Source of the DNA: Deltaproteobacteria bacterium
Lineage (GTDB): Bacteria > Desulfobacterota > GWC2-55-46
Assembly (NCBI GenBank): GCA_019912665.1
Contig: JAIOIE010000018.1
Coordinates: 350,590 to 414,589 of the forward strand
DNA: 64,000 nucleotides
Reading direction: 5' to 3'
A model generated the notes under the pieces. That model was given only the letters and a program-made list of their open reading frames with translations. It did no database searches and had not been told where the DNA came from. The position numbers and the translations under genes were made by a program. Of the stretch, positions 17,750 to 27,559 are shown in pieces. The number at the start of each line of letters is the position of its first letter. The stretch's first letter is position 1.

Positions 17750-19630
17750 CTATTTCAGGACGACACCGAGCCTGGCCGCGTCCTCGGGCTTGAGCGATTC
17801 GGGCCTGGCCTCGGGAGGAGTCCCCTCTCCGGGGTCGTCCTCGCCGCCCGAGGAGATGAGCCTGTCTATCTCCGGGGCGTCCAGTACCTCTTTTTCGAGG
17901 AGGGCCTTGGCGAGCCTGTGGAGCGCTCCCATGTGCGACTCTATGAGCTTCCTGGCCCTGGTGTAGTTCTCAAGGACCACCTTCTTTATCTCAGTGTCTA
18001 TCTCCTCGGCGGTCTCCTCGCTGAAGTCCCTTCTCTGGGCCATTTCCTTGCCGAGGAAGATATGCTCCTCCTTCTTGCCGAAGGTAAGGGGGCCGAGCTT
18101 CTCGCTCATGCCCCATTCGCAGACCATCTTACGCGCTATCTCGGTAGCCCTCTCGATGTCGTTGCCGGCGCCGGTAGTCATGTGGTTAAGCACAAGCTCC
18201 TCGGCGGCCCTGCCGCCCATGAGGACGGAGATGTTGTTCTGCAGGAACTCCTTGCTGTAGGTGTGCCTCTCGTCTATGGGGAGCTGCTGGGTGAGGCCCA
18301 GCGCCATGCCCCTCGGTATTATCGAGACCTTGTGTATGGGGTCTGTGCCGGGGATGAGGCGCGCAACCAGCGTATGCCCCGCCTCGTGGTAGGCGGTATT
18401 CCTCTTCTCGGCGTCGCTGATTATCATGCTCCTCCTCTCGGTTCCCATGAGGAGCTTGTCCTTCGCGTCGTCGAACTCGGTCTTTTCGAGCTTGTCCTTC
18501 CCTCTCCTCGCCGCCAGCAGGGCCGCCTCGTTTACGAGGTTCGAGAGGTCCGCGCCGGAGAACCCCGGGGTGCCCCTCGCTATTATCTCCATGTCCACGT
18601 CGGCGGCGAGCGGTGTCTTGGAGGTGTGGACCCGGAGTATCTCCTCCCTGCCCTTAAGGTCGGGCTTGGGCACGACGACGTTCCTGTCGAACCTGCCGGG
18701 ACGGAGGAGGGCCGGGTCGAGCACGTCGGGCCTGTTGGTCGCCGCTATTATGATTACGCCCTCGTTGGACTCGAAGCCGTCCATCTCGACGAGGAGCTGG
18801 TTAAGGGTCTGCTCCCTCTCGTCGTGGCCGCCGCCGAGGCCCGCGCCCCTGTGGCGCCCGACCGCGTCTATCTCGTCTATGAATATTATGCAGGGCGCGT
18901 TCTTCTTGCCCTGGACAAAGAGGTCGCGGACGCGCGATGCGCCCACGCCCACGAACATCTCGACGAAGTCGCTGCCGGATATAGAGAAGAACGGCACTCC
19001 CGCTTCACCGGCTATGGCCTTGGCGAGAAGGGTCTTTCCGGTGCCCGGCTGCCCCACAAGGAGGACTCCCTTGGGGATGCGGCCGCCGAGGCGCGTGAAC
19101 TTCTTCGGGTCCTTGAGAAAATCGATTATCTCCTCGACCTCCTCCTTGGCCTCCTCTATGCCGGCCACGTCCTTGAACGTTACCCTGTGCTGCGTTTCGC
19201 TCAGGAGCTTGGCCTTGGATTTGCCGAAGCTCATGGCCTTTCCGCCGCCGCTCTGCATCTGGCGCATGAAGAATATCCACACGCCGATAAGGAGTATCAT
19301 CGGGAACCAGGAGACGAATATCGTGCCCCAGGAGGGGCTGTCGACGACCGGCTCGGCGGCGATCTTGACGCCGCTTGAGCGGAGCTTGGCTATAAGGTCC
19401 GGGTATTGCGGGGAGAAGGTCTGAAATGTCTTCCCGTCCTTGTACTTCCCGCTTATGTCGTTCCCCTGGATTGTGACCTCGACGACGTTTCCGGACTCGA
19501 CTTCCTGGATGAAATCGCTGAATACGACCTTGTCCGAGGAGGGCTGCTTATAGCTTATAAGATTGAACATGAGCACGACCGTGGCTATGATGATGAGCCA
19601 CATGGCTATGTTCTTATATAGCTGGTTCAT
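17750..19630 (-). CDS. ftsH: ATP-dependent zinc metalloprotease FtsH
   Basis: Membrane-anchored AAA+ protease that degrades membrane and short-lived cytoplasmic proteins, including regulators of LPS synthesis. 626 residues: TM1 about 7-26, periplasmic domain to about 105, TM2 about 106-128, then Walker [15 protein letters not shown], Walker [14 protein letters not shown], the second region of homology and the zinc site HEAGH. The ATG at 19630 follows an AT-rich leader with no gene for 136 nt, where its promoter should lie. The C-terminal tail is short and Pro/Glu rich. Confidence 0.97.
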   Translation of the reverse strand: MNQLYKNIAMWLIIIATVVLMFNLISYKQPSSDKVVFSDFIQEVESGNVVEVTIQGNDISGKYKDGKTFQTFSPQYPDLIAKLRSSGVKIAAEPVVDSPSWGTIFVSWFPMILLIGVWIFFMRQMQSGGGKAMSFGKSKAKLLSETQHRVTFKDVAGIEEAKEEVEEIIDFLKDPKKFTRLGGRIPKGVLLVGQPGTGKTLLAKAIAGEAGVPFFSISGSDFVEMFVGVGASRVRDLFVQGKKNAPCIIFIDEIDAVGRHRGAGLGGGHDEREQTLNQLLVEMDGFESNEGVIIIAATNRPDVLDPALLRPGRFDRNVVVPKPDLKGREEILRVHTSKTPLAADVDMEIIARGTPGFSGADLSNLVNEAALLAARRGKDKLEKTEFDDAKDKLLMGTERRSMIISDAEKRNTAYHEAGHTLVARLIPGTDPIHKVSIIPRGMALGLTQQLPIDERHTYSKEFLQNNISVLMGGRAAEELVLNHMTTGAGNDIERATEIARKMVCEWGMSEKLGPLTFGKKEEHIFLGKEMAQRRDFSEETAEEIDTEIKKVVLENYTRARKLIESHMGALHRLAKALLEKEVLDAPEIDRLISSGGEDDPGEGTPPEARPESLKPEDAARLGVVLK

Positions 19631-19766
19631 CTATGCTCCTATGTAATGAGTAGTTTTCATCGGAACTTAAATACAAATAATTGTGTCACAGATTTTGCCG
19701 TTTTACAATAAAAATCTCAGCCATAAAAGCCCGTAACCCCCGTAAAGACCACGGTTTTCAAGGGAT

Positions 19767-20612
19767 TCAGCGCCGTAGCGCCCGCCTGGACTCCGAGGCA
19801 AGGTATGCGGCCCTGGCAACAGATGCCGAGAGAAGGAACAGGCTCGCGGAGTAGTATATCCACATAAGGAGTATCATGAGCGCGCCTATTGAGCCGTAGA
19901 ACTTATTATAGCTCTGGAAATTCGCAACATAAAGGGCGAAGAGCTGCTTTGCAGCCTCCCAGAGGAGTGCAAAGACCATGCTGCCGAAAAAGGCGTGCCT
20001 GAAATCCAGGTTGGCGCCTGCAAGCACCCTGAAGACCACTGCTATTATGCCAGCCACCAGAAAAAATGGCAGGACGAGCCCGAAGACCAGGAGAGTAATA
20101 AGATTAAAAATGAACTGGACTCCATGTATTCCGGTATTGAGTTCCTGGATGGTGTACGACAGGGCGGTCACGGCTATGGAGGAAAGGGCGGCCAGTATCG
20201 CGAGGAGTATCATAAAGAGGCCTATGAGCCTTGTGCGTAGCATCCCGAAGCTCTTCTCCGTGCCGAATATCGAGGTAAGCGCCCGGACCATCGCGCTCAT
20301 CACGAACTCGGCGGCAAGGACGAGCGACAGGATGCCTATCCAGCCGAAGGTCCTCCAGTTCTCCGAAAGCTCCTCGAGCTCGCTGATTATCGTGTCGCTC
20401 AGGTATGGAAGGCTCTCGCTCACCATGCCTATGACCCTCTCCTGGAGCTCGGGCCTTGCGCCGAGAACGAAACCGACCCCGGCGGTCACGAGGAACATGA
20501 CAGGTATGAGCGAAAAGAAGGCGTAGAAGGAAATGGCCGCGGCGTTCGTGGAACCGCCTGTCCGCATGAATATCCTTATCCCCTCACGGGCGACGGATAT
20601 CAGTTCCCTCAT
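19767..20612 (-). CDS. YihY/BrkB-family inner membrane protein
   Basis: 281 residues with about six membrane helices, starting MRELISVAREGIRIFMRTGGSTNAAAISFYAFFSLIPVMF, the typical YihY N-terminal pattern (once annotated as ribonuclease BN, which is not this family's activity). Conserved features include the FYAFFSLIP segment and the late YGSIGALMILLMWIYYSASLFLLSA region. Molecular function is unknown. It starts 3 nt after der stops and is probably co-transcribed with it. Confidence 0.88.
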   Translation of the reverse strand: MRELISVAREGIRIFMRTGGSTNAAAISFYAFFSLIPVMFLVTAGVGFVLGARPELQERVIGMVSESLPYLSDTIISELEELSENWRTFGWIGILSLVLAAEFVMSAMVRALTSIFGTEKSFGMLRTRLIGLFMILLAILAALSSIAVTALSYTIQELNTGIHGVQFIFNLITLLVFGLVLPFFLVAGIIAVVFRVLAGANLDFRHAFFGSMVFALLWEAAKQLFALYVANFQSYNKFYGSIGALMILLMWIYYSASLFLLSASVARAAYLASESRRALRR

Positions 20613-20615
20613 CCC

Positions 20616-21926
20616 TCAATGTCTTTCCCTGAAGACGAGCCTCAATGGGACCTCCTCGAGGCCGAGTGTTTCCCGGAGCCCGGATGCCAGATACCTCTGA
20701 TAGGAGTCCTCGACCCCCTCCGGGTGGTTGGTGAATATTATGAAGGCCGGCGGCGCGGTGCCGACCTGGGTGGCGTAGTAGAACTTCACTTCCTTGCCCC
20801 TGAAGGCGTGGGGGCCGTACCTTGAGACCACCGACTCGAGGGCGCTATTGAGGGCCGAGGTCGCCACCTGCCGCCTTGATTTCTCGACAAGCGCGTCCAC
20901 CGTCTCGAGTATCCTCGGCACTCTCTGGCCTGTAAGGGCCGAGACGAATATTACAGGCGCATAGGAGATAAACGGGAGCTTTTTCCTTACCGTATCTGTC
21001 GCGTAATCCGCGGTCCGGGTGTCCTTCTCGACCAGGTCCCACTTGTTTACGAGCACTATGCAGCACTTTTTCCTGTCCTCGATGAGGCCCGCTATCTTCT
21101 CGTCCTGCGAGGTTATGCCATCCTTGCCGTCGACAACGAGAATAGCCACGTCGCACCGCTCTATAGACCTTATGGCCTCCATGACCGAGTATGTCTCGAC
21201 GGTCATGCTGACCTTGCTCTTCCTCCTGATTCCCGCGGTATCAACGAAGAGGTATTTCCTGCCGTCGATGTCGACGGGCATGTCAACGGGGTCCCTGGTC
21301 GTTCCGGCGACCGCGCTCACTATGGCCCTTGGCCTCCCGGTTATCCGGTTAAGGAGCGAGGACTTTCCGACGTTGGGCCGCCCCACTATCGCGACCCTCA
21401 CCCTCTCCTCGTCCTCAGGGGCCGGGGCCTTCTCCGGGAGACTTTCGAGCACCGCGTCCAGGAGCTCGTTTATTCCCGTGCCGTGCTCCGCCGATATTGC
21501 CAGCACCTCGCCTATGCCGAGTGTGTAAAACTCCATCGCTAGGGCTTCGTACCTTGGCGTATCTATCTTGTTTACGGCGTATACTACAGGTTTCCCTGAC
21601 TTCCTGAGCATCCCGACAAGCTCAATATCGTCCGGGGCCGGGCCGGCCCTGCCGTCCATTACAAAGACGATAAGGTCCGCGTCCTCGACGGCGAGCCGGG
21701 CCTGCTCCCGCACCTGGGCAAGGACGACGTCTTCGGTTACGGATTCGAAGCCGCCGGTGTCCACGAGCGTGAACTGGCGGCCTCCCTCCTCCATGTCCGC
21801 GAAATTCAGGTCTCTCGTGACTCCGGGCATGTCATGCACGATGGCACGTTTTCTCCCGAGAAGCCTGTTAAAAAGGGTCGACTTCCCCACGTTGGGCCTG
21901 CCGACGATAGCTACGACCGGTTTCAT
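20616..21926 (-). CDS. der: Ribosome biogenesis GTPase Der (EngA)
   Basis: Double GTPase needed for 50S ribosome assembly. 436 residues: GD1 with P-loop GRPNVGKSTLFNRLLG, GD2 with GRPNVGKSSLLNRITG, both G4 motifs (NKID, NKWD), and a C-terminal KH-like domain ending near GLEEVPLRLVFRERH. Start ATG at 21926. It lies 66 nt after era, so two ribosome-assembly GTPases are neighbours. Confidence 0.97.
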   Translation of the reverse strand: MKPVVAIVGRPNVGKSTLFNRLLGRKRAIVHDMPGVTRDLNFADMEEGGRQFTLVDTGGFESVTEDVVLAQVREQARLAVEDADLIVFVMDGRAGPAPDDIELVGMLRKSGKPVVYAVNKIDTPRYEALAMEFYTLGIGEVLAISAEHGTGINELLDAVLESLPEKAPAPEDEERVRVAIVGRPNVGKSSLLNRITGRPRAIVSAVAGTTRDPVDMPVDIDGRKYLFVDTAGIRRKSKVSMTVETYSVMEAIRSIERCDVAILVVDGKDGITSQDEKIAGLIEDRKKCCIVLVNKWDLVEKDTRTADYATDTVRKKLPFISYAPVIFVSALTGQRVPRILETVDALVEKSRRQVATSALNSALESVVSRYGPHAFRGKEVKFYYATQVGTAPPAFIIFTNHPEGVEDSYQRYLASGLRETLGLEEVPLRLVFRERH

Positions 21927-21992
21927 ATCAAGCTTACGCCTGGACTCCTTTCATGATTGCGACCGATACTTACGACCATGCAGAGAAGGGCC

Positions 21993-22871
21993 TCAGTAGC
22001 CGAACTCTTTCAGCGCACCCGGCTTCTTTGTCCACTCCTTCTGGACGCGGACGAATAGCTCCAGAAAGACCTTGGAGCCGAGAAGCTTCTCTATCTCCTC
22101 GCGCGCGGATATGCCTATTTTCTTGAGCATGGCCCCGCCCTTTCCGATGATTATGCCCTTCTGGGACTCCCTCTCGACGTTTATGGTGGCGGTTATGGAT
22201 ATGAGCCCCTTCTTTTCGACGAACTTGTCCACGACCACGGCGACCGAGTACGGTATCTCCTCGCGCGCGAAGAGGAAGACCTTCTCTCTCACTATCTCCG
22301 CGACTATGAACCTCTCGGGCACGTCGGTAAGTACGTCGTCCGGGAAGTATTTGGGCCCCTCGGGCATGAGGGCGGAGAGCGTGCTTACAAGCAGCTCCAT
22401 CCCCTCTCCCTTTAGCGCGGAAAGGGGTATCACTTCCTTGAAGGCGTATATCTTCGAGTATTCGTCGATAAGCGGGAGTATCTGCCGCTTGTCGATCTTA
22501 TCAACTTTGTTTACGCCCAATAAGACCGGGCACTTGAGGCCCTTTAGCGAGTTGATTATGTGCCTGTCCTCGTCCGTAACGGGCCTGTCCGCCTCGATAA
22601 GAAGGACCACCGCGTCTACGTCCTTTAACGACGCGACCGCCTCCCTGACCATCCGTTCGTTAAGAAGGCCCTTGCCCTTGTGTATGCCGGGCGTGTCTAT
22701 GAATACCATCTGGCAGTCTTCGAGGTTCTTGATGCCCCTTACGACGTTCCGAGTCGTCTGCGGCTTGGGCGAGACGATGGATATCTTCTCGCCGAGGACG
22801 CTATTCAAGAGCGTGGACTTACCCGCGTTGGGCCTGCCTATTATGGAAACGAAACCTGATCTGAATGACAT
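21993..22871 (-). CDS. era: GTPase Era
   Basis: GTPase that binds the 3' end of 16S rRNA and helps 30S assembly. 292 residues: N-terminal G domain (GRPNAGKSTLLNSVLG, DTPGIHKG, NKVDKID) and C-terminal KH domain with the GKGGAMLKKIGISAREEIEKLLG RNA-binding loop. The ATG is at 22871. Upstream is a 616-nt stretch without a gene that holds two copies of a GC-rich hairpin repeat; the era promoter should lie between 22871 and about 23020. Confidence 0.97.
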   Translation of the reverse strand: MSFRSGFVSIIGRPNAGKSTLLNSVLGEKISIVSPKPQTTRNVVRGIKNLEDCQMVFIDTPGIHKGKGLLNERMVREAVASLKDVDAVVLLIEADRPVTDEDRHIINSLKGLKCPVLLGVNKVDKIDKRQILPLIDEYSKIYAFKEVIPLSALKGEGMELLVSTLSALMPEGPKYFPDDVLTDVPERFIVAEIVREKVFLFAREEIPYSVAVVVDKFVEKKGLISITATINVERESQKGIIIGKGGAMLKKIGISAREEIEKLLGSKVFLELFVRVQKEWTKKPGALKEFGY

Positions 22872-23026
22872 TGTTTTCTACTCCGATGGATGAGGATACC
22901 ATCAAGGGGATTGAGTGTCAAAAGAAGGATTGGACGGAGTGTGGATTCTTGGCGAGAGTATCTGATGACAATCTGATCGGACCTTATCCGCATTGCAGAA
23001 TGGTTGTGCAAAAGACCTTTTATCGC

Positions 23027-23220
23027 GCTGCAGCGGGTGCAAAAGACCTTTTCCGCGCTTCCGCGCGGTTTTCGAGGGTAAGACTCGCTTGCTTGCCGCC
23101 TCCCCCACCCCGTGAACGGGCCCCTTAAGTCGCTCCGCTCCTACAGCCTCGGCCCGTTCACGCTCTGCCTCCCTAATGCTACGCTCGCCTTACCCTCCGG
23201 GGCTTGTTTCAAGACAAAAA
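23027..23220 (+). repeat. GC-rich long-hairpin repeat, copy 1
   Basis: First of three related elements of about 200 bp. It opens with GCAAAAGACCTTTT (partly duplicated at 23027 and 23039), then an outer arm GAGGGTAAG that pairs with CTTACCCTC near the end, and an inner GTGAACGGGCC that pairs with GGCCCGTTCAC. It ends with GGGGCTTGTTTCAAGAC. Layout equals copies 2 and 3, but the arm sequences differ. The stretch 22872-23486 holds no gene; apart from the repeats I see nothing in it. Confidence 0.75.
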
Positions 23221-23231
23221 CCACCATTACT

Positions 23232-23437
23232 GCTCCTGTTTTTGCATTTCAAAACAACCCATGGGCATAAGGCGTTGCGAGCATAGGGCTGGGGGAAGGG
23301 CGAGCGAGGCGAGGAAGCAGGAGCTCGGCCCAAAGGGCCGAGAGACATAAGGGCCGAGCGAGGAGGATGGGGGAAGAAAGCGAGCCGAGCCTTATGCCCG
23401 AAAAGAGCGCGGCAGCGCGATAATGGCTTTTTGCACA
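23232..23437 (-). repeat. GC-rich long-hairpin repeat, copy 2 (inverted)
   Basis: Lies head to head with copy 1. Read on the minus strand it opens GCAAAAAGCCATTATCGCGC, has outer arms GGGCATAAGG and CCTTATGCCC, an inner CTCGGCCC-TTT-GGGCCGAG hairpin, and ends GGGTTGTTTTGAAATGCAAA. It is clearly alignable with copy 3 at 58158 over its full length. Confidence 0.8.
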
Positions 23438-23486
23438 AGGCCTGAGAGAGGCTTCAACCGTATTGCGCGAATCCCGTTAAGCCAGC

Positions 23487-24899
23487 TCACCCTACCGTAT
23501 TATATTCCCTTACCCTGAACTTCACCCCTATCTCGTCTTCCGCTACTTTCCGGCACGCCTCGATATCGAGGCCGGGCACTGCGACGACGCTCGCCACGAC
23601 CTTCGATATGTGCTTCTTGGCCTCCCTGAGAAAGAAGAGTATGGCCGGGTAGGCGTCGTCCTTGAAAGGCGTTTTCACGAGCTTCTGATAGGTCTTCGAG
23701 TCCGGGGCGTTTAGGCTCACGGAGACGCAGTCCACGAACTTAAGTTCCGGCAGCACGTTCCTTCCGTGGACGAGGTTCGCCAGGCCGTCCGTGTCTATCC
23801 GAATCCTGCAGCCCCTCCGCTTAAGGTACATCCCGACCTCTTTAACTATATCGAGCCTTATTAGCGGCTCCCCGAAGCCGCAGAAGACTATCTCGTCGTA
23901 CTTCTCCTCCGGGTCCGGGCCTATGGCGGAGATTATCTCGGCAAAGGTCGGCTCCTCGCGTAGCCTCAGGTAATGCCCTTTCACGGTGTAGGACTTGAAC
24001 TTGGCGCAGAAGGTGCAGTGGTTCGAGCACCTGTTGGTTATGTTGAGGTAAAGGGATTTCCTTATGGGATAGGCTATCCGGGCCTTGTCGGTTGCGCCCC
24101 GGAGACCGAAGAGGTCTTCCGCGTTGAGGCTCGTTATCCTGGCCACGTCGTCGAAGCTCAAGCCTTTTACGGCCGCTATCTCCCTCGCCGTCTCAAGCAC
24201 GAACGAGGGCTCGTTCCTCCGGCCCCTGTAAGGCTCGGGCGCGAGATAGGGACAGTCGGTCTCGATGAGCATCTTCTCTATTGGCACGGCCTTCACTACC
24301 TCGCGAAGAGCGTCTGCCTTCGAGAAGGTGACGACCCCCGTAAATGAAAGATGGAAGCCCATGTCCAGGGCGGCCTTGGCGGTCTCTTTCGTGCCCGAGA
24401 AGCAATGGAAGACCCCGCCTGTCTCGCCCGCCCCCTCTGAGCGGAGTATATCGAGGGTGTCGCTCTCCGCGTCCCTCGTGTGTATGATGAGAGGGAGGTT
24501 CAATTCCCTCGCAAGCCTTATCTGCTTTACGAAAGCGTCCTTCTGAACCTTCTTGGGCGAGTGGTCGTAATAATAGTCGAGCCCGGTCTCGCCTATTGCC
24601 ACGAGCTTTTTTATTGCGGCGCCCTCTCCGAGAGCGAGCTTCCGTATCTCGTCCCAGGGGGCCTTGCCGGCCGCGTCCTTGGTGTCGTGCGGGTGCACCC
24701 CGAGCGCAAGATAGAGAAGGTCGTACTTCGAGGCAAGCTCAATCGGCTTTACGAAGCCGTCCTTCTTGCTCCAGCACCCTACAGTGATTATGGTCTTGAG
24801 CCCCGCCTCTTTTGCCCTGGTTATGACCTCATCGAGGTCGTCTGCGAACCTGGGGTCGTCGAGGTGGGCGTGGCTGTCGATCAGATATGGTTTTTCCAT
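23487..24899 (-). CDS. TatD-family DNase fused to a radical SAM domain
   Basis: 470 residues from the ATG at 24899 (an in-frame GTG lies five codons upstream). Residues 1-260 are a TatD metal-dependent hydrolase (DSHAHLDDPRF, GVHPHD, GETGLDYYYD, HTRDAESDTLDIL, ETDCPYLAPEPYRG). From about 275 a radical SAM domain follows, with the cluster motif C-x3-C-x2-C (RCSNHCTFCAK, Cys 291/295/298) and the glycine-rich GFGEPLIR. TatD-linked radical SAM proteins are a known uncharacterised family, usually as separate neighbouring genes; here they form one polypeptide. TatD acts on DNA 3' ends; the radical SAM reaction is unknown. Confidence 0.9.
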   Translation of the reverse strand: MEKPYLIDSHAHLDDPRFADDLDEVITRAKEAGLKTIITVGCWSKKDGFVKPIELASKYDLLYLALGVHPHDTKDAAGKAPWDEIRKLALGEGAAIKKLVAIGETGLDYYYDHSPKKVQKDAFVKQIRLARELNLPLIIHTRDAESDTLDILRSEGAGETGGVFHCFSGTKETAKAALDMGFHLSFTGVVTFSKADALREVVKAVPIEKMLIETDCPYLAPEPYRGRRNEPSFVLETAREIAAVKGLSFDDVARITSLNAEDLFGLRGATDKARIAYPIRKSLYLNITNRCSNHCTFCAKFKSYTVKGHYLRLREEPTFAEIISAIGPDPEEKYDEIVFCGFGEPLIRLDIVKEVGMYLKRRGCRIRIDTDGLANLVHGRNVLPELKFVDCVSVSLNAPDSKTYQKLVKTPFKDDAYPAILFFLREAKKHISKVVASVVAVPGLDIEACRKVAEDEIGVKFRVREYNTVG

Positions 24900-24957
24900 C
24901 AGCAAACTAAACACTATCGCTCGCAGCGAGAGGTTCTTTTTTAATGAGAGCCTGTTA

Positions 24958-25042
24958 TGAAATTCCCCCTTTTCTAAAGGGGGAGGAAGGGGGATTATGA
25001 TTCATTTAAATAATCTCCCCTACCCCTCTTTAAAAAAGAGGG
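24958..25042. repeat. CCCCCTTTT/AAAGGGGG palindromic repeat, copy 1
   Basis: Contains CCCCCTTT-tct-AAAGGGGG and, further right, CCCTCTTTAAAAAAGAGGG. A 24-nt stretch from 24958 is identical to 32152-32175. The right hairpin lies just after the metG stop on the minus strand and could act as its terminator. Similar C/T-rich and A/G-rich palindromes are common between genes in many genomes. Confidence 0.6.
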
Positions 25043-25047
25043 TACTA

Positions 25048-26580
25048 TTACTGCACCCTCGGGAAGAGCGGGGGCGTTTTTTTGACCTTGAGGCCTGAAA
25101 TCGTACTTCCCCAGGCCACGGCCTCGTCGAATTTTGCCTTTCCTATATCGCCTTCAAGCCCGAGGCTCTCCCATATCTTCTGGGCAGAGTCCGGGATAAC
25201 CGGCCATGCGTATACCGCTATAATCCTTAGCCCCTCTGCGAGGGTCGCCAGCACAGCCGAAAGTGTCGCCCCGTCCTTCTCCTTCCAGGGCGCGGCCTTG
25301 TCGACATACATGTTAAGCTCCCTTACGGCTGCCCACGCCTTTCCTAGGGCCTCGTGGAAAGAGAGCTCGTTCATCTTCTCCTCGTACTGGTGCGGGAGCT
25401 CTTTGAAAAGGAACCTGATCCTCCCCTCAAGCTCCTCCCTCCCGACCGAATCCGCCGGGGGGACGACACCGTCCCTGTACTTCTCTATCATAGTGATTGA
25501 CCTGCTAAGGAGGTTCCCCAGGTCGTTCGCGAGGTCGCTATTGAGCCTGCCGACAAGGGCCTTCTCCGAAAAGTCGCCGTCTACGCCGAAGGGCACCTCG
25601 CGCAAAAGAAAATACCTGAACGCGTCCACCCCGAACTTCTCGGCAGTCGCCCAGGGGTCCACGACATTCCCCTTCGATTTGCTCATCTTCTGCCCTTCGA
25701 TGGTCCACCACCCGTGGGCGAAGACCTCTTTCGGCGGCTCGATACCAGCCGCCATGAGGAAAGCGGGCCAGTAGACCGCGTGGAAGCGGAGTATGTCCTT
25801 CCCGATGAGATGCACGTCGGCTGGCCAGTACCTTTGGCTCCGGCCCATGTCGTCAGGGTAGCCTGTCGCGGTCAGGTAATTGGTGAGCGCGTCGAACCAT
25901 ACGTACATCACATGCGCCGGGTCGCCGGGCACTGGTATGCCCCACTTGAAGGTGGTCCTGCTTATGCTCAGGTCGCGGAGCCCTTCTCTCAAAAAAGAGA
26001 CGACCTCGTTTCTCCTGTTCTCGGGCTTTATGAAGCCGGGGTTCGCTTCAATATGTTTAAGGAGCGGCTCGCCGTACTTGGAGAGCCTGAAAAAATAGCT
26101 CGGCTCCTTGAGCTTTTCAACGGGGCGGCCGCAGTCCGGGCACTTGCCGTACTTAAGCTGCTTATCCGTCCAGAAGCTCTCGCAAGGGGTGCAGTACCAG
26201 TCCTCGTACTCGCCGAGGTATATATCGCCCTTTGCCTGCACTGTCTCCCAGAGCCGGGAGACCGCCTTAAGGTGCCTCTCCTCGGTAGTCCTTATGAAGT
26301 CGTCGTTCGTGACATTAAGCCTGGCCCAGAGGTCCTTGAACCTCTGCCCCACGCCCGAGGCGAAATCCAAAGGCGCAAGCCCTGCAGTAGCCGCCGCCTT
26401 CTCCACCTTCTGGCCGTGCTCGTCGGTGCCGGTAAGAAAGAGGACGTCGAGACCCTTGAGCCTCTTGAAACGGGCTATGCAGTCCGCGGCGATGGTCGTG
26501 TAGGCGTGCCCTATGTGCGGCACGTCGTTCACGTAATAAATGGGGGTGGTGACGTAAAAGGTCTTTTTAGCCTCAGGCAT
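25048..26580 (-). CDS. metG: Methionyl-tRNA synthetase
   Basis: Charges tRNA(Met). 510 residues from the ATG at 26580, whose ATGCCTGA overlaps the ricT stop by 8 nt; the longer open frame upstream is only the other reading frame of ricT. HIGH-type motif PHIGHAY, zinc knuckle CTPCESF...CPDC, KMSKSKGN signature and an anticodon-binding helical domain are present. It lacks the C-terminal tRNA-binding (EMAP-like) extension found in longer MetG proteins. Coupling to ricT suggests one transcript holB-ricT-metG. Confidence 0.95.
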   Translation of the reverse strand: MPEAKKTFYVTTPIYYVNDVPHIGHAYTTIAADCIARFKRLKGLDVLFLTGTDEHGQKVEKAAATAGLAPLDFASGVGQRFKDLWARLNVTNDDFIRTTEERHLKAVSRLWETVQAKGDIYLGEYEDWYCTPCESFWTDKQLKYGKCPDCGRPVEKLKEPSYFFRLSKYGEPLLKHIEANPGFIKPENRRNEVVSFLREGLRDLSISRTTFKWGIPVPGDPAHVMYVWFDALTNYLTATGYPDDMGRSQRYWPADVHLIGKDILRFHAVYWPAFLMAAGIEPPKEVFAHGWWTIEGQKMSKSKGNVVDPWATAEKFGVDAFRYFLLREVPFGVDGDFSEKALVGRLNSDLANDLGNLLSRSITMIEKYRDGVVPPADSVGREELEGRIRFLFKELPHQYEEKMNELSFHEALGKAWAAVRELNMYVDKAAPWKEKDGATLSAVLATLAEGLRIIAVYAWPVIPDSAQKIWESLGLEGDIGKAKFDEAVAWGSTISGLKVKKTPPLFPRVQ

Positions 26581-27496
26581 TCCCGTCAGCCCCCTGCCCC
26601 GGCTTTCCGTCAGCCCCTTGCCCTGGTTTTCCGTCATCCTTGGGCCTGTGCTTTTTTTTGTCATGCCTGCCGCAGCCGCCGCAGCCGCTCTTCTGCCCAT
26701 GTTGTCCCTGCTGTCCCTGTGCGGCTTTGCCCGGCTTTTTCCCGCGGTCCCGGTCGGGCCTCTGGCGCTTCTCCTCGCCCTTGCCCCTGTCGCTTGCGTC
26801 CTTGCCAGCGTCCCTTACGCTCTCCCTTTCCTTTTCCCTGTCCCTCTTCCTCTCGCTCTGGTAGAAATCGTGCTCGTAAGAGAGGCAGCACATGAGCCTG
26901 CCGCATATGCCGGATATTTTCACCGGGTTCAAGGCCAGGTTCTGCTCTTTGGCCATCTTGATGGTAACTGGCTCGAAATCGGCGAGGAACCCCGAGCAGC
27001 ATAGCTCTCTTCCGCACGGGCCGAGGCCGCCTATCATCTTGGCCTCGTCCCTCACGCCGATCTGGCGCATCTCTATCCGGGTGTGGAATGTCGCGGCCAG
27101 GTCCTTAACGAGCTCGCGAAAATCGACCCTGGTATCCGACGTGAAATAGAATATTGCCTTGCTCGAATCGAATAGGTACTCGACCCTTATGAGCTTCATG
27201 GGGAGGTTATACTTGAGTATCCTCTCCTTGCATATGGCGAATGCCTCGTTCTCCCTCTCGGTATTGAAGCCGAGCCTTTCTATGTCCACGGCGTCGGCCT
27301 TCCTGACTATCTTTTTAAGCGGCATCGTGAGCGTCGCCGGGTCCACCTCCCTTGGACTGTAGACGAGCGTCCCCATGCCGAGGCCCCTTTCCACCTCGAC
27401 TATCACGGCGTCCCCCGGATGGAGCTCCAGGGCCCCGGCCTCGAAATCGTAGACCTTGCAAGCTTTCTTGAACCTGACTCCAGCTACCCTTACCAT
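26573..27496 (-). CDS. ricT: PSP1-domain protein (RicT-like) with charged Cys/His tail
   Basis: 307 residues. The PSP1 domain (about 1-212) carries six cysteines, LGPCGRELCCSGF (161, 166, 167) and ISGICGRLMCCLSYEHDFY (198, 203, 204). In Bacillus RicT such cysteines hold Fe-S clusters together with RicA and RicF, and the complex aids RNase Y-dependent mRNA processing; partners are not in this window. Residues 214-307 are an unusual low-complexity tail: Arg/Glu/Asp-rich, then QGQQGQHGQKSGCGGCGRHDKK, then a repeated GKPGQGADG. The gene lies between holB and metG, the usual place for this family. Confidence 0.88.
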   Translation of the reverse strand: MVRVAGVRFKKACKVYDFEAGALELHPGDAVIVEVERGLGMGTLVYSPREVDPATLTMPLKKIVRKADAVDIERLGFNTERENEAFAICKERILKYNLPMKLIRVEYLFDSSKAIFYFTSDTRVDFRELVKDLAATFHTRIEMRQIGVRDEAKMIGGLGPCGRELCCSGFLADFEPVTIKMAKEQNLALNPVKISGICGRLMCCLSYEHDFYQSERKRDREKERESVRDAGKDASDRGKGEEKRQRPDRDRGKKPGKAAQGQQGQHGQKSGCGGCGRHDKKKHRPKDDGKPGQGADGKPGQGADGNA

Positions 27497-27559
27497 GCCT
27501 TTATCCTTTGCCTGTGCGTCCGCTATGAACCCGCGGCAGCTATCCGGTTCCGATTTGAG

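Noticed and set aside
17732-19378. 548-residue open frame opposite ftsH
   Set aside because: Shadow frame: antisense to a complete, motif-rich FtsH; composition (Gly/Arg/Leu/His/Tyr) is that of a complementary frame in GC-rich DNA and no family is seen.
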